Shown in pieces: positions 9,367-18,618 of a stretch of DNA of 64,000 nt (positions are counted from its first letter, which is position 1; every line of letters begins with the position of its first letter). Where the stretch lies: NCBI GenBank assembly GCA_963701675.1, contig OY969623.1, positions 7,254,001-7,318,000 on the forward strand, given 5' to 3'. The notes beneath the pieces were generated by a model. It did no database searches. It was not told where the DNA came from and saw only the letters and a program-made list of their open reading frames with translations. This DNA is from G963701675 sp963701675 (GTDB lineage: Bacteria > Planctomycetota > Planctomycetia > Gemmatales > Gemmataceae). The translations under genes were made by a program, and so were the position numbers.

Positions 9367-9762
9367 AACATCATCCACAACGTAGAGCCGGTTGATGCAG
9401 TTCGAAACTCACCCCGTTCGGCCAGCAGACTTCGCGGCGGTCCTTCACGTCGCCATGAACCGGAATAGCATAGCGTGGACCGAAGCATCAACATGTTCGC
9501 ATCCACAAGAGGAGGTTCGTCGTGATAGTTGACAGCCGATGGGTGCTCCACGGCGGTGAGTGAACTTCGCGGTTGGGCGCCTGCTGACCGCCATTTCGGT
9601 TTTCAAGGTTCAAGTTTCTTGCAAGCGGCTCCGGCAACTAAGCCGAAGCGTTCGGCGACAAAGATTGACCGGTCGGAGGGCATGATAAGTATCAAGGCGC
9701 TGCAGTAGCCAGCCAGTGCTAAGAATGAACAATCTCAACGTTCCGAACAACAGGAGTCGCTC
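9367..9762. other. Intergenic stretch, gene debris
   Basis: No supported gene. Bases 9528-9589 are a near-copy of 48389-48446, so a small dispersed repeat is present. The last bases hold CAGGAG (about 9751-9756), the Shine-Dalgarno for the GTG start at 9763. Confidence 0.5.
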
Positions 9763-10866
9763 GTGTCCATTTCCTCGGTCCTCGGTGTCGCTATCGCCCT
9801 GGTCTTCGTTTATCTATTGTTGAGCCTGATGTGCACAGCGGCCAAGGAGGTGCTCGAAATCTGGCTGAAGAAACGTGGGACGGACCTCGAGGCCGGGATC
9901 CGAGGACTGCTCAATGACCCGAAAGGCACAGGCCTGGCCAAACAGGTCTTTGAACACCCTCTGATCTTCGGCCTGTTCGACGGTGATTACAAACCCGCAC
10001 GCACCTGGAAGGACTACTTTAGAAACTGGTGCCGCTCCAACCTGCCGTCGTACATTCCCGCGCGCAACTTCGCCCAGGGGCTGGCGGATGTCGTGCTGCG
10101 GCCCCAACGGGTTCCTGCCGAGGTAAGTTCAGCCACCCCGACGCCACCAACGCCTGCGGTCACGGCGCCCGCACCCCTCGTCCCTGCGGCCGCCGGGGCG
10201 GGGGCCGCCGCCCGAAACGACGCGGAGCCACCCACTTTACACGAACTCCTCAACCTCCTTCCGGACACCCAGGTCCAGGTCCGCCGCGCTCTGCTGACCC
10301 TTGCGGACGGGGCAGGGAACGACGAAAAACGCCTGCGCGAGGGTATCGAAGCGTGGTTCAATAGCGCAATGGACCGGGTATCAGGCTGGTACAAGCGCTG
10401 GGCGCAGGTCGTCCTCATCATTCTCGGTCTGTTCATCACCATCGGGTTGAATGTGGACACGATCGCGATCTGCGACAGCTTGTCGCACGACCCGCAACAG
10501 GTGCAGAAAATCCTCGACGAAGCGGAAAAGATCACCAAAAAGGAGGGGGAGATAAAGCAGAAAGAGGCCGCGACCACTCCGCCCTCGGGCAAGGACAAGG
10601 ATCCGTTCGACCCGGCCCAGCAGTGGAAAACGGAACTGGGTCAGCTCGAGGGTCTTGGCCTGCCGATCGGCTGGAATGCACGCAACATACCACAACGCGG
10701 CGATTACTGGGGCTGGCTGCGCAAGGCAGGCGGCCTGCTCCTTACCGCGCTTGCCATCTCCCTCGGTGCGCCGTTCTGGTTCGACCTGCTCAACCGGATC
10801 ATGATTGTGCGTTCGACCGTGAAACCCCACGAGAAAAGTCCGGAAGAGGGGACAAAGGGCCAGTAA
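9763..10866 (+). CDS. Hypothetical membrane protein
   Basis: A 367-residue protein; the GTG start at 9763 is supported by CAGGAG seven bases upstream. There is one N-terminal membrane helix (residues 5-26), a cytosolic or periplasmic stretch, a Pro/Ala/Thr-rich linker (about 120-150), a second helix around 215-235 (QVVLIILGLFITIGL), a charged Lys/Glu-rich region about 250-285, and a third hydrophobic helix near 320-340 followed by WFDLLNRIM. The family is known only as hypothetical proteins in bacterial genomes as far as I can tell. It stands alone as a plus-strand gene, convergent with a Cys-rich gene remnant. Confidence 0.6.
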   Translation: MSISSVLGVAIALVFVYLLLSLMCTAAKEVLEIWLKKRGTDLEAGIRGLLNDPKGTGLAKQVFEHPLIFGLFDGDYKPARTWKDYFRNWCRSNLPSYIPARNFAQGLADVVLRPQRVPAEVSSATPTPPTPAVTAPAPLVPAAAGAGAAARNDAEPPTLHELLNLLPDTQVQVRRALLTLADGAGNDEKRLREGIEAWFNSAMDRVSGWYKRWAQVVLIILGLFITIGLNVDTIAICDSLSHDPQQVQKILDEAEKITKKEGEIKQKEAATTPPSGKDKDPFDPAQQWKTELGQLEGLGLPIGWNARNIPQRGDYWGWLRKAGGLLLTALAISLGAPFWFDLLNRIMIVRSTVKPHEKSPEEGTKGQ

Positions 10867-10889
10867 AATGACAGGGCGAGCACTGCCGA

Positions 10890-11046
10890 CGGGCCACAAA
10901 TCATCTCTTGTCGTCGTTGCGACGTTTGGACAGCAGCACACCGGGCAGTCTTCGATGTACTCCTGCTCGGCCCCCGCTGACAGTCGGTGGGTACTACGAT
11001 CTCCTCGCCGCAGGACTCGCAGACGTAGGTGCCCCTCGTCCTTCAT
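10890..11046 (-). pseudogene. CPXCG-type Cys-rich zinc-ribbon-like protein with two indels
   Basis: On the minus strand, ATG 11046 starts MKDEG; the next segment reads TYVCESCGEEIVVPTD in a second frame, then SAGAEQEYIEDCPVCCCPNV in the first frame again. Joined, this matches the small CPXCG family (CxxC, then EDCPVCC) of about 60 residues. Removing one G from the GGGG run near 11032 and adding one base near 10986 would restore a single frame, so two compensating indels lie within about 50 bases. The true C-terminus is unclear because the frame runs on after the PNV motif. Function of the family is unknown; the Cys pairs suggest metal binding. Confidence 0.6.
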
Positions 11047-11149
11047 CGCTCACCCGCCGACTCTCTGGTACTGTTTCGTCTGATTCTTATGCAATTGCTC
11101 CTTGCTAAATTCTTCACGCGATTTGCTTTCGAGGCGAGGGTGACCCCAA

Positions 11150-11632
11150 ATGCTGCGACATGGACTAAGGCATAAGATCGGTGCCGTCAGCGCTGCCAGC
11201 CCCCGCTTAAATGAGCTACACTTTGAAGTGCGCGTGATTGGTTCCGCGAATGCTGGAGAACCGATTCGTATGAAGCAACCAAAGTCCGTTACAGTACGTT
11301 TGAAGTCATCGACACCTCGACAATTATCCGCAGACTTGGTGTCACCACCTGAGTTCCGGCCAAGTCCAGTAGCCATCTGCAGCATCGCGGCCGATGCGGT
11401 TTTGTTTGTTAGCGATATGGCGATCGAGTTGGGAACGCGTGTGGCGATCGCGCTCCCGACCGATGGTCGAGAACCATCGTGCACAAACTTTGTAACAGGT
11501 TCTGTCGCGGCCCGCAAGACTTTGAGCGCCGCTCAGGGCGGTGCTATCTGGTTATTTACGTGTCGCCTAACCAGCGCAATGCCACAACTGGAGATTCAGC
11601 GCTTACGTCGCATGCTTCCACCCGTTCGATGA
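11150..11632 (+). CDS. Hypothetical protein, possibly PilZ-like
   Basis: A 160-codon frame; an internal ATG at 11270 (MKQPKSVTV) is another possible start. The middle (CSIAADAVLFVSDMAIELGTR) and end (GGAIWLFTCRLTSAMPQLEIQ) follow the pattern of planctomycete PilZ-like domains, with small-residue turn, G-x-x-V/L strand and a terminal helix. However, the RxxxR motif that binds cyclic di-GMP is not seen. A minus-strand frame of similar length overlaps, but its composition is poorer. Moderate to low confidence. Confidence 0.4.
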   Translation: MLRHGLRHKIGAVSAASPRLNELHFEVRVIGSANAGEPIRMKQPKSVTVRLKSSTPRQLSADLVSPPEFRPSPVAICSIAADAVLFVSDMAIELGTRVAIALPTDGREPSCTNFVTGSVAARKTLSAAQGGAIWLFTCRLTSAMPQLEIQRLRRMLPPVR

Positions 11633-11654
11633 TGCGATCCCGCGCATCTGGTAA

Positions 11655-12797
11655 TCACATCACGGTTGTAGCGCATGAGAACAAACGGCAGGCTATGTTT
11701 ATTGCTCGATCTTCAAGGTTGGAGAGGAGGCGACGTAGCCGTCTTAAGAAATGCTTTCTTTTCAGAATCGTGGCGCATAGGAATAATGTGAACGCATCGC
11801 TTATCCCGAGATCCTCAATATAGATCCTATTTGTTTGAGTTGAAAAATCGGCGGCTGCGGTGATGCTAGGACCGCGGGTTGGCTCCACTAAGACACCGCG
11901 TGGCATTATTGTTCCTGCGTACAAATAATCGCCGTTCGCCGAAAACCTGCAACCCAAGGAGGCACTCAGTTTAGACATTTTCCCGAGTTCCTTTGAGCGG
12001 AGAAGGAGTTCGGTTGTGCGGAGCGTGCCGGCCGCAATGATTACGGTGCTGGCCTCAACAGTCTCGCTAGTGTCTTTATCTAGCCGTCGAATGCAGATAC
12101 GGTATCGATCACCTGGAATCGCCTCAATGTAGTCTGCCTCGCAAAGGGGGAAGATTTTCGCTCCATGATCCATAGCAACACGGAGATAGTTGTGATCCAA
12201 GGACTTCTTCGCACCGCTCCCGCAGCCTAGAAGGCAATGGCCGCGATAATCGCATGACCTGTCTTGTGAGATTGACGTTTCGAAGTTCACCGCCAAGGGG
12301 ACGCACTCCGCTTGCCGTCCCGTGGCGTGAACCGCCTGCTTAAAGGCGACGGTTTTCCTCGGAAGCCTAGGTAGTTCCGGCGTAGTTCTGATGATTTGGA
12401 CTCCGAGCATTGCTTCAGCCAGATCGTAATAGGGATCTAATTCCCGACGTGTTATGTGATAAGGCCATCGCTGCTCACCTCCGGACGGTCGGCTAAAGAT
12501 GTCTGCGGGGGCACGCAGGCTTACGCCAAAATAGTGGAGCGAGCCTCCACCGACCCCGCTCCCCTGAATCACGTCAACGTGTGGGAATGCCCGGTACTCG
12601 AGATAGCCAAACCGCTTCTTTTTTTTGTCCCAGATGGCGTCCTTGGCCTCGACGAGGCTTTGAGGAAACGAAGAAAACGGATGATGATTGCCCCGTTCCA
12701 ACACGCATACACTGCGGCGACTTTGGGCCAACCGGCACGCAAGGACGGCTCCACCAAAGCCCGAGCCAATCACGACGGCGTCATAACTTGGCTTCAT
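11655..12797 (-). CDS. GMC-type FAD oxidoreductase (cholesterol-oxidase-like), C-terminally short
   Basis: A 380-residue protein. The N-terminal Rossmann motif VIGSGFGGAVLACRLA is followed by an FAD ribose Glu (VLERG), then QGSGVGGGSLHYFGVSL, the second nucleotide-contact region. A Cys-rich insert (CDYRGHCLLGCGSGAKKS) and AAGTLRTTELLLRS are typical of cholesterol-oxidase-like GMC enzymes. Full members have 500-570 residues; the C-terminal part that completes the FAD site and bears the active-site His is absent, the frame ending in unrelated sequence near IACRLFSC. It is either truncated or broken. It is divergent from the oxidative gene run at 13557 onward. No clear Shine-Dalgarno precedes ATG 12797. 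Confidence 0.7.
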   Translation of the reverse strand: MKPSYDAVVIGSGFGGAVLACRLAQSRRSVCVLERGNHHPFSSFPQSLVEAKDAIWDKKKKRFGYLEYRAFPHVDVIQGSGVGGGSLHYFGVSLRAPADIFSRPSGGEQRWPYHITRRELDPYYDLAEAMLGVQIIRTTPELPRLPRKTVAFKQAVHATGRQAECVPLAVNFETSISQDRSCDYRGHCLLGCGSGAKKSLDHNYLRVAMDHGAKIFPLCEADYIEAIPGDRYRICIRRLDKDTSETVEASTVIIAAGTLRTTELLLRSKELGKMSKLSASLGCRFSANGDYLYAGTIMPRGVLVEPTRGPSITAAADFSTQTNRIYIEDLGISDAFTLFLCATILKRKHFLRRLRRLLSNLEDRAINIACRLFSCATTVM

Positions 12798-13556
12798 GTC
12801 AACATGGTTTCAAAAGAAGGAAGCTGTGAATCCACACGGACGATTGGAGTTCCCGGCAGGCTGCATGGCCCAAGCCGTCCTCCCGCAATTTGAACGGATT
12901 GGCTGATCACCTGCAATGTCGCTGCGATTTCCCCGCCGCAACAGTCCTTCACACAAGGATCTGTGCATGGCCGGTCACGAGGCAAAAAACGTATTCGAAA
13001 TCAACCCCACTCTAGTCGACGCCCACGAGTGCATCCTCATGTCCGTTGATGCGGGAATCCCCGTTTCGGTCTGAAGAACACTACCGCCGGAGTCGCTCGA
13101 ACACCGCCGGTCGTGACGTGATCCATCGCATTCGGCTTGCCATCGCGCCGCTCACCAAGATATTGGAGGACCCGGCCGCGCGGATCAAGTTCAATGGCGA
13201 AGCTTGGCTCGCGCGTTCCTGTGGCTATCGACTGCTAGTTCCTCTTAGGCCCCGCAGCCGTCGTCGCCGTCGAGGTAGTGGCGCTGCAGAATGACCCTAC
13301 TTCCGCCCTTTCAAGTGACAACCGATTGATCATACGAGGTAACGGCCTTCGTCGTCAGAGCTAGAACGTCTATTCAATAACTTCACCGCCACGCCTGTGC
13401 AGGTAGCATCTGATTACTTGATTTTCCCTCAAGTGATCAGTAAAACGTGTCCGTCTCAATAAGGATGCAGGTAACCGCTCCCGACCCTGAGATGGGATTG
13501 GCCGGTTTGGACGCCATGATGTGGCATGTCCAACCTCTGTCTCCTTAGGAGCGCCC
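12798..13556. other. Intergenic region upstream of the oxidative cluster
   Basis: No gene is supported. A short 82-codon frame at 13046-13294 has no recognisable features. The region separates divergent transcription units, so promoters for the GMC gene and for the cluster starting at 13557 should lie here, but no convincing -35/-10 pair was identified. AGGAG at 13547-13551 is the ribosome binding site of the next gene. Confidence 0.4.
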
Positions 13557-15077
13557 ATGAAGACCTACACAGCCGACTTCGCCGTTAAGCCTAACCCGTC
13601 AAACGACGTCATCTTTCAGAAGTTGCCTTTCAGGACCATCACGTTCAAGAATCGCCTAATGCGATCCAGCATTTCCGGCCGGTTTGACAATTACGACGGG
13701 TCCGGCACTCACGTGCGCATCAACTGGGAGGAGAAGTTCGCCGCCGGTGGTGTGGGCGCCATCATCTCCTCATTCGTGCCGGTCCACACGCGCGGCCGCA
13801 TTTTGCCGCATTACGCGATGATTAACCACGACGGCACGATCCCCTTCTGGCGGGAGCTGGGCGAACGGGTCCACCGTCATAACTGTGGTTACATCCTCCA
13901 GCTAAGCCACTCCGGCCGGCAGCAGGACCAGGGCGGTGTCGAGAACTTGCCCTTCAAGGCCCAAAGCTCCACCAGCAGGCCCGAGTCGATCCACGGCTTC
14001 CTGTGCCAGTCGATGAGCAAGGAGGAAATCCAGTACACCGTCCGATGTTTCGCGGACGGCGCGAGGCGCGCCCAGGACGCCGGCCTCGATGGCGTCGAGA
14101 CGCACAGTGCCAACGGCTATCTTATCAACCAATTCCTAAGCTCCGGAATCAATGACCGCAAGGACCGGTACGGTGGCGGCGTGGAGAACCGCGCCCGTTT
14201 TCTCGTTGAGATCATTCGGGCCATCCGCCAAGCAGTCGGCGACGACTTCCACGTCCAGGCCAAGATTAACGCCGTCGATCATAACAACGTCATGCCATTC
14301 CAGAAGCGGGGCAATACGCTCAAAGATTCCATCGAGATCTGCAAAATGCTGGAGGCCGCCGGCGTGGATGCGATCCATGTCTCCGGCGGCAGCACGTTTC
14401 CGCACCCGCGCAACCCGGCCGGCGATTTCCCCTTCGACCATGCCGTCGATTGGTACGACGGCCTGCTGTCCAGCGGCATCCACACGCTCCGCAACTACTT
14501 CCTTTTCCGCTACAAGCTCCTCCGCCCCATCTTTCGCTGGATCTGGTTTCGCAACCAGGGCACCAAAATCGAGGGCATTAATGCCGAGGATGCCAAGGCC
14601 ATCAAGGCGGCCGTCAAGGTGCCGGTTATCGTCACTGGCGGTTTCCAGACCGCCTCCGTCATCGCCAAGACGATCAAGGATGACCCCAAGTCCGCGCAGT
14701 GCGCCGACGCGGTTAGCATCGCGCGGCCGCTGATCGCAAACAACGACCTCCCGCGCCTGTTCGCCGCGGGACTGGATGAGGCCCCCAAACCCTGCACCTA
14801 CTGCAACAAATGCCTGCTCAACGACCTGGAGAACCCACTGGGCTGTTACGAGCTGTGTCGCTACGACGGCAACTACGTCAAGATGATGGAACAGGTCATG
14901 TCGGTGTTCTATCCGTCGCCGTACGGCGTCACACCTCCGCCCCACGCCGGCCTGATCGCACCACACCCGGTTGGCACCGCCCCGGTGTCGCTCAGCGTCT
15001 GCACAGAGCGCGTCCACAAACCGTGCAGGAAATACCCGTATTCAGCAACGCGGGCGGGCAACGGAAGGATTCGCTGA
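13557..15077 (+). CDS. Old-yellow-enzyme family NADH:flavin oxidoreductase
   Basis: I chose ATG 13557 because AGGAG lies six bases upstream (GTG 13521 in frame is unsupported); 506 residues. The FMN TIM-barrel is complete: FKNRLMRSS near the start, LQLSHSGRQ, the ETHSANGYLINQFLS strand with YGG and ENRARF after it, and VIVTGGF for phosphate binding. CTYCNKCLLND followed by GCYE resembles the Cys cluster that holds 4Fe-4S in 2,4-dienoyl-CoA reductase-type members, but there is no C-terminal FAD/NAD domain. OYE enzymes reduce the C=C of enones, the plant OPR reaction being one example. Its TGA overlaps the ATG of the dihaem cytochrome (TGATG), so the genes are translationally coupled. Confidence 0.85.
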   Translation: MKTYTADFAVKPNPSNDVIFQKLPFRTITFKNRLMRSSISGRFDNYDGSGTHVRINWEEKFAAGGVGAIISSFVPVHTRGRILPHYAMINHDGTIPFWRELGERVHRHNCGYILQLSHSGRQQDQGGVENLPFKAQSSTSRPESIHGFLCQSMSKEEIQYTVRCFADGARRAQDAGLDGVETHSANGYLINQFLSSGINDRKDRYGGGVENRARFLVEIIRAIRQAVGDDFHVQAKINAVDHNNVMPFQKRGNTLKDSIEICKMLEAAGVDAIHVSGGSTFPHPRNPAGDFPFDHAVDWYDGLLSSGIHTLRNYFLFRYKLLRPIFRWIWFRNQGTKIEGINAEDAKAIKAAVKVPVIVTGGFQTASVIAKTIKDDPKSAQCADAVSIARPLIANNDLPRLFAAGLDEAPKPCTYCNKCLLNDLENPLGCYELCRYDGNYVKMMEQVMSVFYPSPYGVTPPPHAGLIAPHPVGTAPVSLSVCTERVHKPCRKYPYSATRAGNGRIR

Positions 15078-16642
15078 TGGCAAACATCGACGTTACTGCC
15101 CCGGTTTGGGACGCCACTGTGCGTCGCCGACGGATACGGCTGTTCATTCTGCTCCTGCTACTGCTCGCCGTCGTCCTCGGAGGGGTCTATCTCTACTTGT
15201 GGCTGACAGCGAACTACTCGATCGATTTTTCCGACGATCGCGAGCACTTCAAATATGGCTCCATTGGCTCTGAGGAGGGCCACGTGCCTTATCTGATCTG
15301 GAAAGCGCTTCCCCGCGTCTTCCCCGAATACTTGCCGGAGCGCGCGGGCAATGGTTACGAACGATTCGGCTTCATCGTCGAAGGCGGCCGGGACGTGCCC
15401 GTCGGCTTCTCGAAACGCCGCGCCCGCGGCTTGGACTTGGTCGGATTGAACTGCGCCGTCTGCCACACGGGCACGGTCCGCGCTGCGCCGGACGAGTCGC
15501 GGTCCATCGTCCTGGGCATGCCAGCCCACAGGCTGGACGTGCTGGCCTACTTCCGCTTCCTGATCCGATGCGCCGAGGACGAACGCTTCAACACCGAGGT
15601 GTTGCTCGACGCCATCGCGCAGGACGGCCGTTTAGGCTTCATCGACCGCCTGGTACAGAAAGCAGCCGTTTCCCCGACGCGCGACGGTATTCTGCTAACG
15701 CGCTGGCGCATCCGCTACCTGGAGGCCCCCGAGAACTTCGGACTGCGCACCCCGGACCGCCATCCAGTTAAGTACCCCGACTGGGGCCCCGGCCGGGTCG
15801 ATACGACCAACGCTCTCAAGGCGCTGCGGCTGGGCTGGGACATGGGCAAGGAACAGTGGGTAAGCTTCAACGACCTGCCGTCGCTTTGGAACCAGGAGCC
15901 ACGCAAGGACATGGGACTCCACTGGGACGGCAACAACAGCTCGCTCGATGAGCGCAACCTAAGCGCGGCGATGGGGGCCGGCGCCTACCCGACGACCCTG
16001 GACCTCCCTCGCATCGAGCGTGTCGCAGCCTGGTGCCGCGCCTTACCGCCGCCGGCCTACCCGTTCCACGTCGATAAGGTAACGGCCGCAAAGGGGAAGC
16101 CACTCTACGACCGCCACTGCCAGAGCTGCCACAACTTCAGCGGCGCCGAGGTCGGCAAGCCGATGCCGCTCGCTCAGATTAAAACGGATCCGCACCGCTT
16201 TCATTCAGCCTCCCCCGCATTCATAACCGACGCCAACAAGCTCGGCTCCACGGAATTGAACGCCTTCCTGCCCGACGACTACAAGCTGAAGAAGGACCTA
16301 CCCTGGCGTTTCAGCCACTTCCACAAGACGGTCGGCTACGTCAACGTGCCGCTCGACGGGGTCTGGGCGCGGGCGCCGTACCTGCACAACGGCTCCGTGC
16401 CGACGATGCGCGACCTGCTCACCACACCCGCCCGACGGCCAGCGGTCTTCTGGAAGGGCAGTGACGTGTACGACCAGAAGAACCTGGGCTTCGTCTCCAC
16501 AAAAGGAGGCGACAACTACTTCGAGTTTAACACGCGCTTGCCCGGCAACGACAGCGGCGGTCACGAGTACGGCACGGACTTGAACGACGAAGAGAAGGAC
16601 TGGCTCATCGAGTATCTGAAACAACTGATCGCCGCAGACTAA
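15077..16642 (+). CDS. Membrane-anchored RoxA-like dihaem cytochrome c (peroxidase/dioxygenase type)
   Basis: A 521-residue protein. A basic N-terminus (RRRRIRLF) leads into a single membrane helix (about 21-44), so the rest is periplasmic. Two CxxCH haem motifs are visible: CAVCH at 126-130 and CQSCH at 348-352. GLNCAVCHTGTVR, LPSLWNQEPRKDMGLHWDG and ARAPYLHNGSVPT are conserved in the family that includes rubber oxygenase RoxA and bacterial dihaem peroxidases. The start ATG overlaps the OYE stop. RoxA-type enzymes cleave or oxygenate unsaturated hydrocarbons; peroxidases reduce H2O2 or organic hydroperoxides. The substrate is unknown here. A paralogue sits two genes downstream. Confidence 0.85.
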   Translation: MANIDVTAPVWDATVRRRRIRLFILLLLLLAVVLGGVYLYLWLTANYSIDFSDDREHFKYGSIGSEEGHVPYLIWKALPRVFPEYLPERAGNGYERFGFIVEGGRDVPVGFSKRRARGLDLVGLNCAVCHTGTVRAAPDESRSIVLGMPAHRLDVLAYFRFLIRCAEDERFNTEVLLDAIAQDGRLGFIDRLVQKAAVSPTRDGILLTRWRIRYLEAPENFGLRTPDRHPVKYPDWGPGRVDTTNALKALRLGWDMGKEQWVSFNDLPSLWNQEPRKDMGLHWDGNNSSLDERNLSAAMGAGAYPTTLDLPRIERVAAWCRALPPPAYPFHVDKVTAAKGKPLYDRHCQSCHNFSGAEVGKPMPLAQIKTDPHRFHSASPAFITDANKLGSTELNAFLPDDYKLKKDLPWRFSHFHKTVGYVNVPLDGVWARAPYLHNGSVPTMRDLLTTPARRPAVFWKGSDVYDQKNLGFVSTKGGDNYFEFNTRLPGNDSGGHEYGTDLNDEEKDWLIEYLKQLIAAD

Positions 16643-16698
16643 GGGGTACGCTACGCCGGGATGGTTTCGCCCAGATACGAGGAAGGTCGGACTGCACC

Positions 16699-18588
16699 AT
16701 GTTAGGATCGTTTATCTTGCGACTACTGGCGGTGGTGTACCGCGTCGTGAACTGGATCGTCGCCTGGCACCGGCTGCCAGGCTTCCTGGCGGCCGTGAAC
16801 CTGGGCCCTTACCGCGCCGCGCTCCAGGCGAAAAACTTGCATAGCACGTCGGCCGACGTCATCCCGGAGAACCCGGCCACGAAGATGACGCCGGTGCCGA
16901 AGGCGGAGTACCTCTACCGGCGCACGTCGGACGGTTACTTTAACGATTTGACCGACCCGAAACTGGGCCCGACAATGGGGGGCGCCCACACGCGCTTCGG
17001 CCGCAACATGCCGCTGGACCGCTGCTACCCGGAAGCGGAGCTGCGGCTGCTCGACCCCAGCCCGCGGGTCGTCAGCTGCCGTCTCCTGGCCGGCCGCGAC
17101 GACCAGCACCCCTTCGTCCCGGCTACGACGCTCAACCTGCTTGCCGCCGCGTGGATCCAGTTCATGACGCACGACTGGTTCCACCACTCCGCGCCGCGGC
17201 GCGGTAACGAGTTCAAGGTCCCCCTCGACAAGGCGCGGAACGACCCGTGGCCGGAAGACCCGATGCTGATCCGCCGCACGCCCCCCGACCCGACGCGCAT
17301 CCCCGGCGCCACCGACGGCCCGCCCACCTACCTTAACGACGGTTCGCATTGGTGGGACGGCTCTCAGATCTACGGCAACACCGACGACGAGACCAAAGAT
17401 CTGCGCGACCGGAACAACCCCGGTCAGCTCCGCCTGATAAACCGGCTGTTGCCCATCGACTGCAAGACTCAGCAGCAGCAGGCCGGCCTGGTCGATAACT
17501 GGTGGCTGGGCCTGAGCCTGATGCACACGCTCTTCGTCCTCGAACACAACGCCATCGCCGCGCGCCTGGCGCTGGAATACCCGGACTGGGCCCGGGAGGA
17601 TGGCGGCAACCGCCTGTTCCACACGGCGCGGCTGATTCTGACGGCGCTGCTCGCCAAGATCCACACGGTCGAGTGGACGCCCGCCATCCTCGGCCACCCG
17701 GCCATCGACATCGGCCTGAATGCCAACTGGTGGGGCCTCGCCGGGGAGAAGGTCAAGCGGCTGATCGGCCGCATCAGTGACAACGAAATCATCAGCGGCA
17801 TCCCGGGGTCAGAGACCAACCACCACCGCTGCCCGTACTCGTTGACCGAGGAGTTCGTCTCGGTCTATCGCCTGCACGGGCTGATGCCGGACAGCATCCG
17901 GCTCTGCTGGGTCGAGGACGGTCGGTTCCACCGCGAGATGTCGCTGCCGGACCTCCTCAACGAGAAAGTGCTCAACGCCCTGGACGGCGGCCTCTCGATG
18001 GACGACGTGTGTTACTCGTTCGGCATCGCCCATCCCGGCGCGGTGGTCCTGCACAACTACCCGAAGTTCCTGCGAGAGCTGAAGCGCCCCGACGGCCCCA
18101 ACGGTGAGTACGTCCTGATGGACCTGGCGGCGGTGGACGTGCTCCGCGACCGCGAGCGCGGCGTGCCACGTTACAACGACTTCCGCGAGCTGCTGCGAAT
18201 GCCGCGCCGCCGGACCTTCGCCGACATCACCAGCAACGCGGAGTGGGCGCGGGAACTTGAAGAAGTGTACAAGGACGTGGACCGCGTGGACCTGATGGTC
18301 GGCATGTACGCGGAGGACTTCCCGAAGGGCTTCGGCTTCAGCGATACGGCGTTCCGCATCTTCATCCTGATGGCCTCGCGCCGCCTGGAAAGCGACCGCT
18401 TTTTCACCACCGACTACACGCCCCAGGTCTACACGCACGTCGGCCTCGACTGGATCGACACCAACAACATGAGGAGCATTTTGCTGCGGCACTACCCCCG
18501 CGTAGCGCCTGTCCTGCGCCATGTCAAGAACGCCTTTGCCCCCTGGCCGCGGGTCGAGCAGCTGGTGCGGGACATGGCTGGGAAGTGA
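16699..18588 (+). CDS. Fatty-acid alpha-dioxygenase (animal-haem-peroxidase superfamily)
   Basis: A 629-residue protein, close to the roughly 640 of plant alpha-DOX. Landmarks match that family: FGRNMP (100-105), IQFMTHDWFHH with distal His158, HWWDGSQIYGN, LFVLEHNAIA, AKIHTVEWTPAIL, and SLTEEFVSVYRLHGLMP, where Tyr390 and His393 correspond to the catalytic tyrosyl-radical Tyr and proximal haem His. ERGVPRYNDFR is also conserved. Plant alpha-DOX adds O2 to the alpha carbon of fatty acids to give 2-hydroperoxides. The N-terminal hydrophobic helix (about 3-25) suggests membrane association. It lies between two RoxA-like cytochromes and upstream of a P450, in line with lipid oxidation. Confidence 0.85.
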   Translation: MLGSFILRLLAVVYRVVNWIVAWHRLPGFLAAVNLGPYRAALQAKNLHSTSADVIPENPATKMTPVPKAEYLYRRTSDGYFNDLTDPKLGPTMGGAHTRFGRNMPLDRCYPEAELRLLDPSPRVVSCRLLAGRDDQHPFVPATTLNLLAAAWIQFMTHDWFHHSAPRRGNEFKVPLDKARNDPWPEDPMLIRRTPPDPTRIPGATDGPPTYLNDGSHWWDGSQIYGNTDDETKDLRDRNNPGQLRLINRLLPIDCKTQQQQAGLVDNWWLGLSLMHTLFVLEHNAIAARLALEYPDWAREDGGNRLFHTARLILTALLAKIHTVEWTPAILGHPAIDIGLNANWWGLAGEKVKRLIGRISDNEIISGIPGSETNHHRCPYSLTEEFVSVYRLHGLMPDSIRLCWVEDGRFHREMSLPDLLNEKVLNALDGGLSMDDVCYSFGIAHPGAVVLHNYPKFLRELKRPDGPNGEYVLMDLAAVDVLRDRERGVPRYNDFRELLRMPRRRTFADITSNAEWARELEEVYKDVDRVDLMVGMYAEDFPKGFGFSDTAFRIFILMASRRLESDRFFTTDYTPQVYTHVGLDWIDTNNMRSILLRHYPRVAPVLRHVKNAFAPWPRVEQLVRDMAGK

Positions 18589-18618
18589 TCGAAACCGTAC
18601 CCGGATCGGAGGCGAACG

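Noticed and set aside
10381..11046. 221-codon minus-strand frame as one gene
   Set aside because: Only its first 50 codons carry the CPXCG motif; the rest is antisense to the membrane protein gene.
12456..12893. Plus-strand frame of 145 codons
   Set aside because: Antisense to the FAD-binding part of the GMC oxidoreductase.
14136..15017. Minus-strand frame of 293 codons
   Set aside because: Lies wholly opposite the OYE gene; no motif.
16723..17697. Long minus-strand frame opposite the alpha-dioxygenase
   Set aside because: GC-rich shadow frame of a clearly coding plus strand; Arg/Val-rich product without motifs.
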